This document shows, in pieces, positions 8,242 to 16,810 of a stretch of 40,799 nt of DNA. The position numbers were made by a program, and so were the translations under genes. The DNA comes from JBCBTJ01 sp964597685. Its GTDB lineage: Bacteria > Pseudomonadota > Alphaproteobacteria > Caulobacterales > Hyphomonadaceae. Position 1 is the first letter of the stretch. Every line of letters begins with the position of its first letter. The notes under the pieces were generated by a model. That model saw only the letters and a list, made by a program, of their open reading frames with translations, had not been told where the DNA came from and did not search any database. The stretch lies in contig CAZQZC010000001.1 of assembly GCA_964597685.1 (NCBI GenBank), positions 1-40,799 of the forward strand, written 5' to 3'.

Positions 8242-8640
8242 ATGACGGCACGTCTATTCACACTGGCCGCCGCCGCACTGGCCGTCGCCGCACCCGCCAT
8301 CGCCCAGAACGCGCCCGTTGAGGGTGAAGGACCGAGCGGTACGGCGATCTTCCTTCAGCAGCTCCTGTTCATTGTGCCGCTGATCCTCATCTTCTACTTT
8401 CTGCTGATCCGCCCCCAACAGCGCCGTCAGAAACAGCATCGTGAGATGTTGGAAGCTGTGAAGCGCGGCGACACGGTTATCACGTCTGGCGGCCTCGTCG
8501 GCAAAGTGACGAAGGTCGGTGAAACTGAATTGTCGGTCGAGCTTGCAGAGAATGTCCGGGTTCGCGTCGTGAAAACGATGATTGCGGATGTGCGCGCCAA
8601 AGGCGAGCCTGTCCCTGCGAACGACACCAAGCCGGCTTAA
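8242..8640 (+). CDS. yajC: Preprotein translocase accessory subunit YajC
   Basis: A 132-residue small inner-membrane protein that partners SecD and SecF in the SecDF-YajC complex. It has an N-terminal hydrophobic stretch ending in APAIAQ (residues 4-22), which could be a cleaved signal or an extra membrane segment. The main membrane helix follows (FIVPLILIFYFLLIRPQQ), then the family's hallmark basic stretch QRRQKQHREML and the GDTVITSGGLVGKV beta domain. GGGGAGGAG before the ATG is a strong ribosome site. secD starts 21 nt after the stop and secF follows, so the three form the standard yajC-secD-secF operon. Confidence 0.96.
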   Translation: MTARLFTLAAAALAVAAPAIAQNAPVEGEGPSGTAIFLQQLLFIVPLILIFYFLLIRPQQRRQKQHREMLEAVKRGDTVITSGGLVGKVTKVGETELSVELAENVRVRVVKTMIADVRAKGEPVPANDTKPA

Positions 8641-8661
8641 GACCAAAACGGACCACAGCGC

Positions 8662-10353
8662 ATGCTGCAATTCCCCGCCTGGAAAGTCGCCCTAATCGTC
8701 GCAGTCTTGCTGTGGGGTGGTTTTCTGGCGCTGCCAAACTTGTTTTCCGACAGTTTTCTAGGTGTGAAGCCGCGTCCGCCGGCGAATGAAAGCCCTAAAG
8801 AGATCGCGGAGTATACCGTCGCCTTGGCCGAAGCCGAGCAATCGTGGTGGCCGGGGGCCCTACCCAAGGGCAAGCTTAATTTGGGGCTCGACCTGCGCGG
8901 CGGCGTGTACCTTCTGATGGAGATCGATCCGGACGAGGTCGTCGCAAACCAGCTCCAGATTTTCCTGGGCGATATCCGCAATGAGACCAACAAACTCAAT
9001 CCGGACCGGATCACCTATCCAACGCCCGAAGTCGAGAACGGCCAATTCACGATCACGCTGAACAACCCGTCCCAGCTCGATCAGGCGCTCGCCCGCATTC
9101 GTCGGCTGAACACCCCAGTTGCAGGCGCGCTAGGGGGGCAGACGACCTATGAGATCACATCGTCGTCGTCGGGCCTCGTCACTGTGCGCGTCTCCGATGC
9201 GGCGCGGTCTGCGTTGGCGCGGGACGCCCAACGGAAAACCCAAGACGTGGTGCGCCGCCGCGTAGACCCGGATGGCGTCGCAGAGGTCGGTGTCCTGCCG
9301 CAGGGCGAAACGCGGCTTGTCCTGGAAGCGCCAGGGGAGGCCGACCCCGAGCGGTTGAAGGACGTGCTCGGCCAGGCCGGGCGCATGACCTTCAGCTTGG
9401 TTGACCAAGACCCTGATGCCGTGAGCGCGGCTTTTGCAACAGGGCGTGCGCGTCCTGGCTGGCGGCTGCTCACCGACCGTGAGACTGGTGAACGTCTCTT
9501 GGTTAGCAATACGCCGATCGTTACAGGCGCTGACATTGCAACGGCCAATCAGGGTTTCGATCAGAACAATAGGCCCAACGTCGAATTCCGCCTTAACTCG
9601 GCCGGCGCTCGGCGCTTTGGCGATGCAACGGCGCAGAATCGCGGACGGCTGTTCGCCATTGTGCTGGACGAGCAGATCATGTCCGCGCCCCGAATCAACG
9701 AGCCGATTTACGGCGGCCAAGTCCAGATCACCGGGACATTCTCGATTGAGGAGGCGAACAATCTCGCCGCCATCATTGAAGCGGGCGAATTGCCTGCGAA
9801 ACTTGAGTTCATTGAAGAACGAACAATCGGTCCCGGCCTCGGCGCAGATTCTATCCGCGCAGGCACGCTCGCCTCAATCATCGGTCTCGTCCTCGTGGCG
9901 GCGTTTATGGCGCTCACCTATCGCACCTATGGGCTGTTCGCTGTTCTATCTCTTGCGGCCAACGTCATTCTCATCCTCGGGGCGTTATCGGGCCTTGGCG
10001 CCACGCTCACCCTGCCCGGCATCGCCGGCATCATTCTCACAATCGGCATGGCCGTCGACGCCAATGTCCTGGTGTTCGAACGCATCCGGGAGGAGCAGCG
10101 ATCGGGGCGGTCGCCGCTGACCGCGGTTCAAGCGGGATACGAGCGTGCGTTGTCTACCATTCTCGACGCCAACATCACCACGTTCATCGCCGCCGCTGTC
10201 CTCTATGTCGGCGCGGGCGGGGGGCCGGTGGGCGGCTTCGCCGTTACACTCGCGATTGGTATCCTGACATCCGTCTTCACCGCTTTTGTCGTGACGCGGT
10301 GGTTTACGGTGACCTATCTCCGCGCGGCGCGCCCGCAAAAGCTCGCGATCTGA
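8662..10353 (+). CDS. secD: Protein translocase subunit SecD
   Basis: A 563-residue inner-membrane protein. With SecF it uses the proton gradient to pull exported proteins through on the periplasmic side after SecYEG translocation. The first membrane helix is at residues 5-24. The conserved D1 motif LGLDLRGGVYLLMEID is near residues 72-88. A large periplasmic P1 region follows, including GTFSIEEANNLAAIIEAGELP. Five further membrane helices lie in about residues 395-555. The D5-region motif GMAVDANVLVFERIREE (Asp466) holds the proton-relay aspartate known in the family. It begins 21 nt after yajC and is followed by secF after 13 nt. Confidence 0.97.
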   Translation: MLQFPAWKVALIVAVLLWGGFLALPNLFSDSFLGVKPRPPANESPKEIAEYTVALAEAEQSWWPGALPKGKLNLGLDLRGGVYLLMEIDPDEVVANQLQIFLGDIRNETNKLNPDRITYPTPEVENGQFTITLNNPSQLDQALARIRRLNTPVAGALGGQTTYEITSSSSGLVTVRVSDAARSALARDAQRKTQDVVRRRVDPDGVAEVGVLPQGETRLVLEAPGEADPERLKDVLGQAGRMTFSLVDQDPDAVSAAFATGRARPGWRLLTDRETGERLLVSNTPIVTGADIATANQGFDQNNRPNVEFRLNSAGARRFGDATAQNRGRLFAIVLDEQIMSAPRINEPIYGGQVQITGTFSIEEANNLAAIIEAGELPAKLEFIEERTIGPGLGADSIRAGTLASIIGLVLVAAFMALTYRTYGLFAVLSLAANVILILGALSGLGATLTLPGIAGIILTIGMAVDANVLVFERIREEQRSGRSPLTAVQAGYERALSTILDANITTFIAAAVLYVGAGGGPVGGFAVTLAIGILTSVFTAFVVTRWFTVTYLRAARPQKLAI

Positions 10354-10366
10354 GGAGGCCGAAGCG

Positions 10367-11332
10367 ATGTTTCAGAGGCTCGTTGAAGGTCGCAAGATAA
10401 AATTTATGTCCGCGCGCTGGCCGGCGATTGCGATGTCGGCCTTGCTCATTGTTGCGTCAATCGGTCTTGTGGCTGTGCGCGGTCTTAACTTCGGTATCGA
10501 TTTCGTCGGCGGATCGGAAATCGAGATCGAGCGTCCTGCGGCCTATGTTCAGGAAGAGGTTCGCGCCGAACTCAACGATCTTGGGCTAGGGCCTGTGGCC
10601 TTGAACGAGGCGCGGGGCACGGGCGTCGACGCCGTTGAAGTCGTCGTGATCCGCATCACCACCCAAGAGGCCGCGGCCGACGAAGTCGAAGCCGCGCAAC
10701 AAGGGGCGACTGATACAGTAGTCGCCAAGCTTCAAGATTTATTTCCAGAGCTAGAAGTTCGATCCCGGTCCTCGGTCGGTCCGAAAGTGTCTGGCGAATT
10801 GCTCCAACAAGGCGTCACCGCCCTCGTGGTCGCCTTGGCTTTGATGCTTGTTTACATCTGGTTCCGCTTCGAGTGGCAGTTTTCGCTCGGCGCCGTCGCA
10901 GCGCTCTCTCATGACGTGGCGCTGACAATCGGTGTGTTCGCTCTAACCCAGCTGGAGTTCAATCTCTCCACGATCGCGGCTCTGCTCACCATTGTCGGGT
11001 ATTCCATGAACGACACCGTCGTTGTTTTCGACCGGGTTCGCGAGGAGCGTCGGAAGTATAAGAAGATGAGCGACGCCGACGTTATCAACCTTGCGCTCAA
11101 CGGCACGCTGTCGCGCACTTTGCTGACGTCGGGGACGACACTTATCGCGCTTTTGGCGATTTTCTTCCTCGGCGGGCCGGTGCTGCGAGGCATGTCTTTC
11201 GCGCTCATTTGGGGGGTGATTGTCGGGACGTATTCCTCGATCTTCATCGCCTCGTCTTTGGTTCTCACCATCGGCATGCGTCTGGACAAAAAGCCCTCGA
11301 ACGAGGTGCAGGGATTTCAAGGCGCTCCTTAG
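10367..11332 (+). CDS. secF: Protein translocase subunit SecF
   Basis: A 321-residue partner of SecD in the inner membrane. The first helix (residues about 19-39) leads into the D2 motif NFGIDFVGGSEIEIE. A periplasmic domain of about 100 residues follows, and then five membrane helices. The signature YSMNDTVVVFDRVREE contains Asp216, the counterpart of the SecD proton-pathway aspartate. Length and layout are normal for the family. AGGAGG at 10352-10357 serves as the ribosome site and overlaps the secD stop, so translation is probably coupled. The gap after secF (83 nt) shows no clear terminator. Confidence 0.97.
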   Translation: MFQRLVEGRKIKFMSARWPAIAMSALLIVASIGLVAVRGLNFGIDFVGGSEIEIERPAAYVQEEVRAELNDLGLGPVALNEARGTGVDAVEVVVIRITTQEAAADEVEAAQQGATDTVVAKLQDLFPELEVRSRSSVGPKVSGELLQQGVTALVVALALMLVYIWFRFEWQFSLGAVAALSHDVALTIGVFALTQLEFNLSTIAALLTIVGYSMNDTVVVFDRVREERRKYKKMSDADVINLALNGTLSRTLLTSGTTLIALLAIFFLGGPVLRGMSFALIWGVIVGTYSSIFIASSLVLTIGMRLDKKPSNEVQGFQGAP

Positions 11333-11415
11333 GTCGTCAGCGAAGGTCTTGCGTCCAACCCCAAAGTAAGCGATTGTTCACAAGGTTGGGCGGCGCGGAC
11401 TTTAGGGGACGGACA

Positions 11416-12621
11416 ATGACTCTGAAATTCATGGCGGCTGCCGTCGCGTTAGCGCTTGCTGCTTGCGGCGGCCAAAATGCAGCGTCGGAGCCCGATCCAA
11501 GGCCTCTGTCGGAGGTGCTGGCGACGGATGGCCTGGCGGCGGCTGAGCGAAAGCTCGTGGCCGAGCCCGCATCGGCCGAGACGTCGTTCCAGCTCGGCGC
11601 TGTGCGCTTTCTACGGGCGCAAGAGGCGATCCTACAGATCCGTTACGCGAATTACGCTGGAGCCCTGCCGATCATTCCAGGCATGCGGATGACCTTGCCG
11701 CCAAACTCTGATGGCCGTTTTGATCCCGCTTTTTTGGAGCGGGCGATGAATGCAGCCCTCGAGCATTTGGCCGACGCTGAGACGGCCCTTGAGCCCGCTG
11801 TGGCGGGTGAGTTCGCGACCGAGGTGGATCTTCGCGATCTGTGGTTTGACGTCGATGCGAACGGTGAGCGAGACGAGGTGGAAAGCCTCACTGACTTAAT
11901 GGCGACACTTGGCGCCCGGCCCGACGAGGGCGCCGATCTCACCATTCGTTTTGACACCGCCGATGCAGAATGGCTGAAGGCCTATGTTCACGTCATGTCG
12001 GCGATGGCGGAGGTTACGCTTGCCCTCGATCCCACACCCGCGATTCGCGCCGTCTGGGACGGACGGCGTACGCTCGAGGAGTTCGGCGCGCCGCAGGGGA
12101 TCGGATTTTTCGGCGACGACAATGTGCCCGATACGCTCGCAGCGGTGCTTCTAACGCTCAAAGGGCCGGCCGACCGCGACCGCTCTCGCGCGGCGCACGT
12201 GCATTTCGAGTCCATGATCGCGCACAATCGGGCGTTCTGGGACGAGGTCGCGCGCGAGACGGACAATGACCGCGAATGGCTCCCAAACCCGTCACAAACC
12301 TCGGCCTTCGGCGTTGAAGTCACCGAGGAGATGGCGGCCGGGTGGCAAGATGTCTTGGCAGAGATGGAGCGCGTTTTGAGTGGCGACGTCCTAGTTCCCT
12401 ATTGGCGCATCCCGAACGATCCGAATGCTGAGACGGGGGTCGGAATCAACATTCGCAAAGTGTTTGAAGAACCGGGTGATATGGATTTAATTCTCTGGAT
12501 CCAGGGAAGCGCTGCCGCGCCATACTTGGAGCGCGGAGACTTGGTGCAGTTGAACGCTTGGGAGCGATTTGCGCGCATGACCCGGGGCGACAGCCTTCTG
12601 CTCGCCGCCTGGTTCAACTAG
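11416..12621 (+). CDS. Hypothetical lipoprotein with an EF-hand-like loop
   Basis: A 401-residue protein that I do not recognise as a named family. The frame is open further upstream, but the ATG at 11416 is chosen because it gives a textbook lipoprotein signal (MTLKFMAAAVALALAAC, Cys17) and follows a purine-rich AGGGGACGGA site. The mature protein is mainly helical and acidic. Residues 145-156 read DVDANGERDEVE, matching the D-x-D-x-N-G-x-x-[DE] spacing of an EF-hand or dockerin calcium loop. It may be exported to the periplasm or outer membrane and bind calcium; this is inference from motif spacing. The preceding genes encode SecDF, but that link may be only positional. The next gene runs the other way. 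Confidence 0.8.
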   Translation: MTLKFMAAAVALALAACGGQNAASEPDPRPLSEVLATDGLAAAERKLVAEPASAETSFQLGAVRFLRAQEAILQIRYANYAGALPIIPGMRMTLPPNSDGRFDPAFLERAMNAALEHLADAETALEPAVAGEFATEVDLRDLWFDVDANGERDEVESLTDLMATLGARPDEGADLTIRFDTADAEWLKAYVHVMSAMAEVTLALDPTPAIRAVWDGRRTLEEFGAPQGIGFFGDDNVPDTLAAVLLTLKGPADRDRSRAAHVHFESMIAHNRAFWDEVARETDNDREWLPNPSQTSAFGVEVTEEMAAGWQDVLAEMERVLSGDVLVPYWRIPNDPNAETGVGINIRKVFEEPGDMDLILWIQGSAAAPYLERGDLVQLNAWERFARMTRGDSLLLAAWFN

Positions 12622-12649
12622 CCGGACGTAAGCGCTCGCGCGCCCGAGC

Positions 12650-13234
12650 CTATCGACGGCCAGGTATGATGAAGCACGAGGCGACTTGGCGACGCATAAA
12701 GCAGCGTTGAGACACGTCCATGGTTTCGGCCTGAGCTCGTTCTATCTCCAGCATCCAATCCTCGAGTTTGGCTCGCGGCATTTCGCGAAAGCCGAGCGAG
12801 CGGTAGAATGGGCCGTTCCAGGACAAATCGCGAAAGGTTGAAAGCGTGACCGTCCTGCAGCCCAGAGTGTTGGCGTGATCCATGACGGCCTGCATCAGGC
12901 GGCGGCCGAGACCTTGGCGACCATGGGCGGGATCGACGGAGATCTGATCAAGGTAGAGATCGTCGCTGCGCCGATCCATCATGGCGAAGCCAACCGCCTC
13001 GTCGTCACCATCTGCGGCCACGAACACGAGTCCGGTATCGATCGCTTGGGCAAGCGTATTGGCGGGGATGCTCTCTGGAATCGTGGCCATGTCGCGGATC
13101 AGACCGGTTGGCCGAAACAGCTCCGACGCGGCGCGGTCCGCGACGAGAATCGAGGGGATATCGGCGAGGGTCGCGTCCCTGATCTTGTAACCTTGAGGCG
13201 ATCCGCGCATTGACGGGGCCGAGTCCTGTGTCAT
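12650..13234 (-). CDS. GNAT-family N-acetyltransferase
   Basis: A 194-residue reverse-strand protein. The acetyl-CoA-binding motif A is clear: the strand DLYLDQISVDPAHG leads into RQGLGRRLMQAVMDHA. Motif B contains WNGPFYRSLGFREMP, with the Tyr often acting as general acid in GNAT enzymes. The likely role is acetylation of a small molecule or amine; the substrate is unknown. Two starts are possible: the ATG at 13234, or an internal Met nine codons in (MRGSPQGYKIRDATLADI), which lies nearer to the family N-terminus. The gene is divergent from the acyl-CoA dehydrogenase across 40 nt, so both promoters must be compressed or overlapping. Confidence 0.88.
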   Translation of the reverse strand: MTQDSAPSMRGSPQGYKIRDATLADIPSILVADRAASELFRPTGLIRDMATIPESIPANTLAQAIDTGLVFVAADGDDEAVGFAMMDRRSDDLYLDQISVDPAHGRQGLGRRLMQAVMDHANTLGCRTVTLSTFRDLSWNGPFYRSLGFREMPRAKLEDWMLEIERAQAETMDVSQRCFMRRQVASCFIIPGRR

Positions 13235-13274
13235 GTCAAAGTTCGAGTTTTAGGCGATTCAAGGAGCGCGCGCC

Positions 13275-14414
13275 ATGACCGCCCCCTTTACGGACGAACA
13301 GATTCTCATTCGCGAGACGGCGCGGAAGTTCTCTGAGGACCGTTTGGCGCCCCATTCCGAGCGTTGGGATCAAGAAAAACATTTCCCCGTCGACGTGATT
13401 AAGGACGCTGCGGAGCTTGGTTTCGCGGGCATCTATGTGCGCGACGACGTCGGCGGGTCGGGGCTCAGCCGCCTCGATGCGGTGATGATCTTCGAACAGC
13501 TCTCCATGGGCGACGTGTCGACGGCGGCTTTCATCTCGATCCATAATATGGCGAGCTGGATGATCGATACGTTCGGGTCCGAGGCGCAGCGTAGCCATTG
13601 GCTGCCGAAGCTGACCTCAATGGAGCTGATCGCTTCATATTGCCTGACGGAACCAGGGTCGGGCTCGGACGCCGCGAGCCTGAAGACGAAAGCCGTCAAA
13701 GACGGCGATGATTATGTCATCACGGGCGGCAAGCAATTCATCTCAGGCGCGGGGACGAGCGATATTTATGTTGTTATGGCCCGCACGTCCGACGACGGTC
13801 CGCGCGGCGTCTCCACGTTCATTATTGAGAAGGATGCGCCAGGCCTGAGCTTCGGCGCCAACGAGCGGAAGATGGGCTGGAACTCCCAGCCGACGCGGCA
13901 AGTGATCTTAGACGAAGTGCGCGTGCCGGCGGCGAACCGGATCGGCGGCGAAGGGCATGGCTTTCGCTTCGCCATGGCGGGCCTGGACGGCGGCCGGCTG
14001 AACATCGCAGCCTGCTCCCTAGGCGGTGCGCAAACGGCGCTCGACAAGGCGCTCGCCTATGCGCAGGAACGCAGACAATTCGGGCAACCTATCGCCGATT
14101 TCCAGGCGATCCAGTTCAAGCTCGCCGATATGGAGACCGAGCTGCAGGCCGCGCGCGTCATGCTTTACGAGGCCGCCTCCCGGTTAGACGCCAAGACACC
14201 GGATGCGACACGCTGGTGCGCCATGGCGAAGCGGCTGGTCACCGACACAGGCTTCAAGGTCGCCAATGACGCGCTGCAGATCCATGGCGGCTATGGCTAT
14301 TTGGCCGATTACGGGGTGGAGCGGATTGTCCGCGATCTGCGTGTTCACCAGATCCTTGAAGGCACGAACGAGATCATGCGGGTGATCATATCGCGCGACA
14401 TGCTGCGCCAGTGA
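13275..14414 (+). CDS. Acyl-CoA dehydrogenase, probably isobutyryl-CoA dehydrogenase
   Basis: A 379-residue FAD enzyme of the short-chain acyl-CoA dehydrogenase group. It oxidises an acyl-CoA to the 2-enoyl-CoA and passes electrons to ETF. Visible marks are YCLTEPGSGSDAASLKTKA (FAD/substrate site), GGKQFISGAGTSD, the ERRQFGQPIADFQAIQFKLADM stretch and HGGYGYLADYGVERIVRDLR. The C-terminal LEGTNEIMR carries Glu362 at the position of the catalytic base in short-chain enzymes. An isobutyryl-CoA assignment is inferred from the HIBCH, mmsB and mmsA genes nearby; butyryl-CoA or 2-methylbutyryl-CoA remain possible. AAGGAG at 13260-13265 precedes the ATG. The stop codon directly abuts the stop of the reverse-strand PilZ gene. 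Confidence 0.93.
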   Translation: MTAPFTDEQILIRETARKFSEDRLAPHSERWDQEKHFPVDVIKDAAELGFAGIYVRDDVGGSGLSRLDAVMIFEQLSMGDVSTAAFISIHNMASWMIDTFGSEAQRSHWLPKLTSMELIASYCLTEPGSGSDAASLKTKAVKDGDDYVITGGKQFISGAGTSDIYVVMARTSDDGPRGVSTFIIEKDAPGLSFGANERKMGWNSQPTRQVILDEVRVPAANRIGGEGHGFRFAMAGLDGGRLNIAACSLGGAQTALDKALAYAQERRQFGQPIADFQAIQFKLADMETELQAARVMLYEAASRLDAKTPDATRWCAMAKRLVTDTGFKVANDALQIHGGYGYLADYGVERIVRDLRVHQILEGTNEIMRVIISRDMLRQ

Positions 14415-14696
14415 TCAAACGATCGTTTCAACCGAGGAACTGAGAAACTGAACGCCGAGGGCATGGCCCTTTTGCCAGCGCCGTTGAGCCTCACATCGTT
14501 TTAGGCGGCGCTCATCGGGGCTGTACATTTCGACGGTGAAATGATCCGGGAGCACTACAAAACGCTTCGCCGACAGGCGAGCCCCGCGGCGCGAAAAGTC
14601 TCGTACGGTCATGTCGAACTTGAAGCCGTTGGGAAGCGCCACCCGCCCGCGGGTTGCGACCTCATGCCGGTGAAGCTTACGGTTCTCTGTTGTCAT
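14415..14696 (-). CDS. PilZ domain protein (putative c-di-GMP receptor)
   Basis: A 93-residue single-domain PilZ protein on the reverse strand. The start at 14696 is preferred over one 14 codons upstream because AAGGAGG lies just before it. Both c-di-GMP motifs are present: RKLHR (Arg6-x3-Arg10) and DFSRRG (Asp33-x-Ser35-x2-Gly38). A beta-barrel core follows (ARLSAKRFVVLP, FTVEMYSPDERR, HALGVQFL). By family, binding of c-di-GMP changes the shape of the protein and of its partner; the partner is unknown. A GGDEF-EAL protein that could make or degrade the ligand is encoded at 35488. The stop codon abuts that of the acyl-CoA dehydrogenase, leaving no room for a separate terminator. Confidence 0.87.
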   Translation of the reverse strand: MTTENRKLHRHEVATRGRVALPNGFKFDMTVRDFSRRGARLSAKRFVVLPDHFTVEMYSPDERRLKRCEAQRRWQKGHALGVQFLSSSVETIV

Positions 14697-14747
14697 TGCC
14701 GCCTCCTTCTCGTTCGCCTTACGCAGGAGCCGTGCCACACGGATTCA

Positions 14748-14785
14748 CCCTTTAAGCGAGGCGGTCCCCTCGGACGCTAAAAGGG
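14748..14785. repeat. Imperfect inverted repeat between pilZ and tauD-like genes
   Basis: CCCTTTAAGCG (14748-14758) is matched by CGCTAAAAGGG (14775-14785) with 10 of 11 pairs, and GAGG/CCTC can extend the stem inward. It lies in the 168-nt divergent region and could be an operator or a stem-loop in a leader; neither strand has a following T-run. Confidence 0.5.
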
Positions 14786-14864
14786 CCTAGCGGAATTGAC
14801 CCCACACGGCTTAAGCTGGGGCAGACAGCGTCGAACAGAGCGCTGCGCCAAGGGAGCGCGTCAC

Positions 14865-15716
14865 ATGACGGACATGACCATCACGCCACTGCCCGGCGTT
14901 GGGGCGGAGATTTCCGGCGTCGATCTCGCTGGAGCGCTTGAAGATGCTGATTTTGAGCGAATACGGTCCACCTTTGCCGAACACGGCCTGATCTTTTTGC
15001 GTGACCAGACAATCGACGAGCACCAACACATCGCCTTCGCCAAGCGCTGGGGCGAGATCAATATCAATCGCTTTTTCGCCGCCCATCCCGATCACCCCGA
15101 AATTGCGTTGGTCGCAAAAGAACCTGACCAACAGGACAATATCGGCGGCGGCTGGCATACAGATCATTCTTATGACCGAGAGCCCGCAATGGGAGCGATC
15201 CTCGTCGCGCGGGACCTTCCTGAGTCTGGCGGCGACACACTCTTCGCATCCATGTACGCGGCCTACGACGCCCTATCGGATGAGATGAAGGAGCGCCTTG
15301 CAGGTCTGAGAGCGGTCCACTCCGCCAAGCATATTTTCGGCGGCGGAGAGGACACGTTCTATAGACAGACGGATGCCGGCGGTGGACGGATCGGCAATTC
15401 CAACGCGGCCGACGCCTTGTCTGATGTGACCCACCCCGTCGTCATCACGCACCCGCTGAGCGGCAAGAAAGCGCTCTACGTGAACCCAGCCTTTACGAGG
15501 CGCATTGAAGGGTTGGAGGCTGACGAGTCTCAGAAGCTCCTCATGGAACTCTACGCCCATTGCATGAACCAGGACTTCGTCCATCGCTTCACGTGGGAGC
15601 CGGGCTCTATCGCTTTCTGGGACAATCGCGCCACCTGGCACTACGCCTTGAACGACTATCACGGGCAAAGGCGCGTCATGCACCGCATCACGCTCGAAGG
15701 CGGGCCGCTGCACTGA
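14865..15716 (+). CDS. TauD/TfdA-family Fe(II)/2-oxoglutarate dioxygenase
   Basis: A 283-residue member of the TauD/TfdA family. These enzymes use Fe(II), 2-oxoglutarate and O2 to hydroxylate substrates such as taurine, alkyl sulfates or aryloxyacetates. The iron ligands are readable: H98-T-D100 in GGWHTDHSYD and His259 in ATWHYALNDYHG, followed by RRVMHRITL with the 2-oxoglutarate-binding arginine. The longer open frame begins at 14796, but the ATG at 14865 follows AAGGGAG and fits the family N-terminus (ITPLPGVGAEISGVDLAGAL). Ten nucleotides separate it from the hydroxyisobutyryl-CoA hydrolase gene, so they are probably co-transcribed. The substrate is not evident; taurine specificity should not be assumed. 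Confidence 0.92.
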   Translation: MTDMTITPLPGVGAEISGVDLAGALEDADFERIRSTFAEHGLIFLRDQTIDEHQHIAFAKRWGEININRFFAAHPDHPEIALVAKEPDQQDNIGGGWHTDHSYDREPAMGAILVARDLPESGGDTLFASMYAAYDALSDEMKERLAGLRAVHSAKHIFGGGEDTFYRQTDAGGGRIGNSNAADALSDVTHPVVITHPLSGKKALYVNPAFTRRIEGLEADESQKLLMELYAHCMNQDFVHRFTWEPGSIAFWDNRATWHYALNDYHGQRRVMHRITLEGGPLH

Positions 15717-15726
15717 GGACGACGAC

Positions 15727-16788
15727 ATGATCGAACATGTGCTTGTCCGTGTGGAGGGCGGGATCGGCCGTCTCACGCTGAACCGCCCCGACGCGCTTCA
15801 CGCCTTAACCACGGGCATGTGCGCAAGCATGCACGCGGCGCTCGAGGCTTGGGCCAACGACCCGGCCATACATTTGGTCATGATCGACCACGCCGATGGG
15901 ACACGCGGTTTCTGCGCCGGCGGAGATATTCGAATGCTGGCGGAGAGCGGCGCGTCCGACGGGGCGGAGGCGTTCGAATTCTTCGCTACGGAGTATCGCC
16001 TTAATGCAGCGATCGAAGCGTTTCCCAAACCGTATTTGGCGATTATCGACGGCGTGACCATGGGCGGCGGTGTCGGCGTCTCTGTGCACGGATCGCACCG
16101 CGTCGCCACGGAGCGCACGGTCTTCGCGATGCCGGAGACGGGCATTGGCCTCTTCCCGGATGTTGGCGGCGGGTGGTTTCTACCGCGTCTGCGCGGCGAA
16201 TTGGGAACCTGGCTGGCGCTGACCGGGGCGCGGTTAAAGGGTGTCGACGTGGCGGCGGCGGACGTCGCGACGCACTTTCTGCCGTCCGAGCTTATCCCGA
16301 ACCTGAAATCCCAGATCCTGTCGGCGGATTTCTCCAATGGGGCGGCGGAGATGCTGAACGGTGTCTTGGCGGGCCTGACCCATGCCGTTCCCGCCGGCTC
16401 TTTCGAACCGCATCGCGATTCGATCGATCACTGTTTTGCGGATGACGATATGGAGGGCATCGTCGCCGCGCTTGGGTCCGATGGCTCCGATTGGGCCCAG
16501 GCGCAACTCGACATCCTCGCCTCAAAATCTCCGCGAACGCTGAAAGTCGCCCTTCGCCAATTGCGCGCCGGCCGGCGCATGACCAGTTTCGAAGACAATA
16601 TGCGGATGGAGTATCGCGTAGGCCGTCGCCAGGTGATCAGCGCTGATTTCTTGGAAGGCGTACGCGCTGTCATTATCGACAAAGACAATGCGCCAAGCTG
16701 GGAGCCAGGGAGAATCGAGGACGTGTCCGACGCCTTAATCGATGAGGTGTTCGCGCCTTTGGGTGAGGCTGAATTGACATTCAAGTGA
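15727..16788 (+). CDS. 3-hydroxyisobutyryl-CoA hydrolase (HIBCH-like)
   Basis: A 353-residue crotonase-fold enzyme of the HIBCH type. It releases free 3-hydroxyisobutyrate from its CoA ester in valine degradation. The oxyanion-hole motifs are GFCAGGDIRML and GVTMGGGVGVS. The catalytic segment PETGIGLFPDVGGGWFLPR holds Glu137 and Asp145, spaced as in the family. The extra C-terminal half (with LRAGRRMTSFEDNMRMEYRVGRR) is typical of HIBCH and separates it from simple enoyl-CoA hydratases. Its product is the substrate of mmsB at 3922. The gene starts 10 nt after the dioxygenase. A plain enoyl-CoA hydratase is a less likely alternative. Confidence 0.93.
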   Translation: MIEHVLVRVEGGIGRLTLNRPDALHALTTGMCASMHAALEAWANDPAIHLVMIDHADGTRGFCAGGDIRMLAESGASDGAEAFEFFATEYRLNAAIEAFPKPYLAIIDGVTMGGGVGVSVHGSHRVATERTVFAMPETGIGLFPDVGGGWFLPRLRGELGTWLALTGARLKGVDVAAADVATHFLPSELIPNLKSQILSADFSNGAAEMLNGVLAGLTHAVPAGSFEPHRDSIDHCFADDDMEGIVAALGSDGSDWAQAQLDILASKSPRTLKVALRQLRAGRRMTSFEDNMRMEYRVGRRQVISADFLEGVRAVIIDKDNAPSWEPGRIEDVSDALIDEVFAPLGEAELTFK

Positions 16789-16810
16789 AGTCAGCGAAAT
16801 CTCACTAGAT

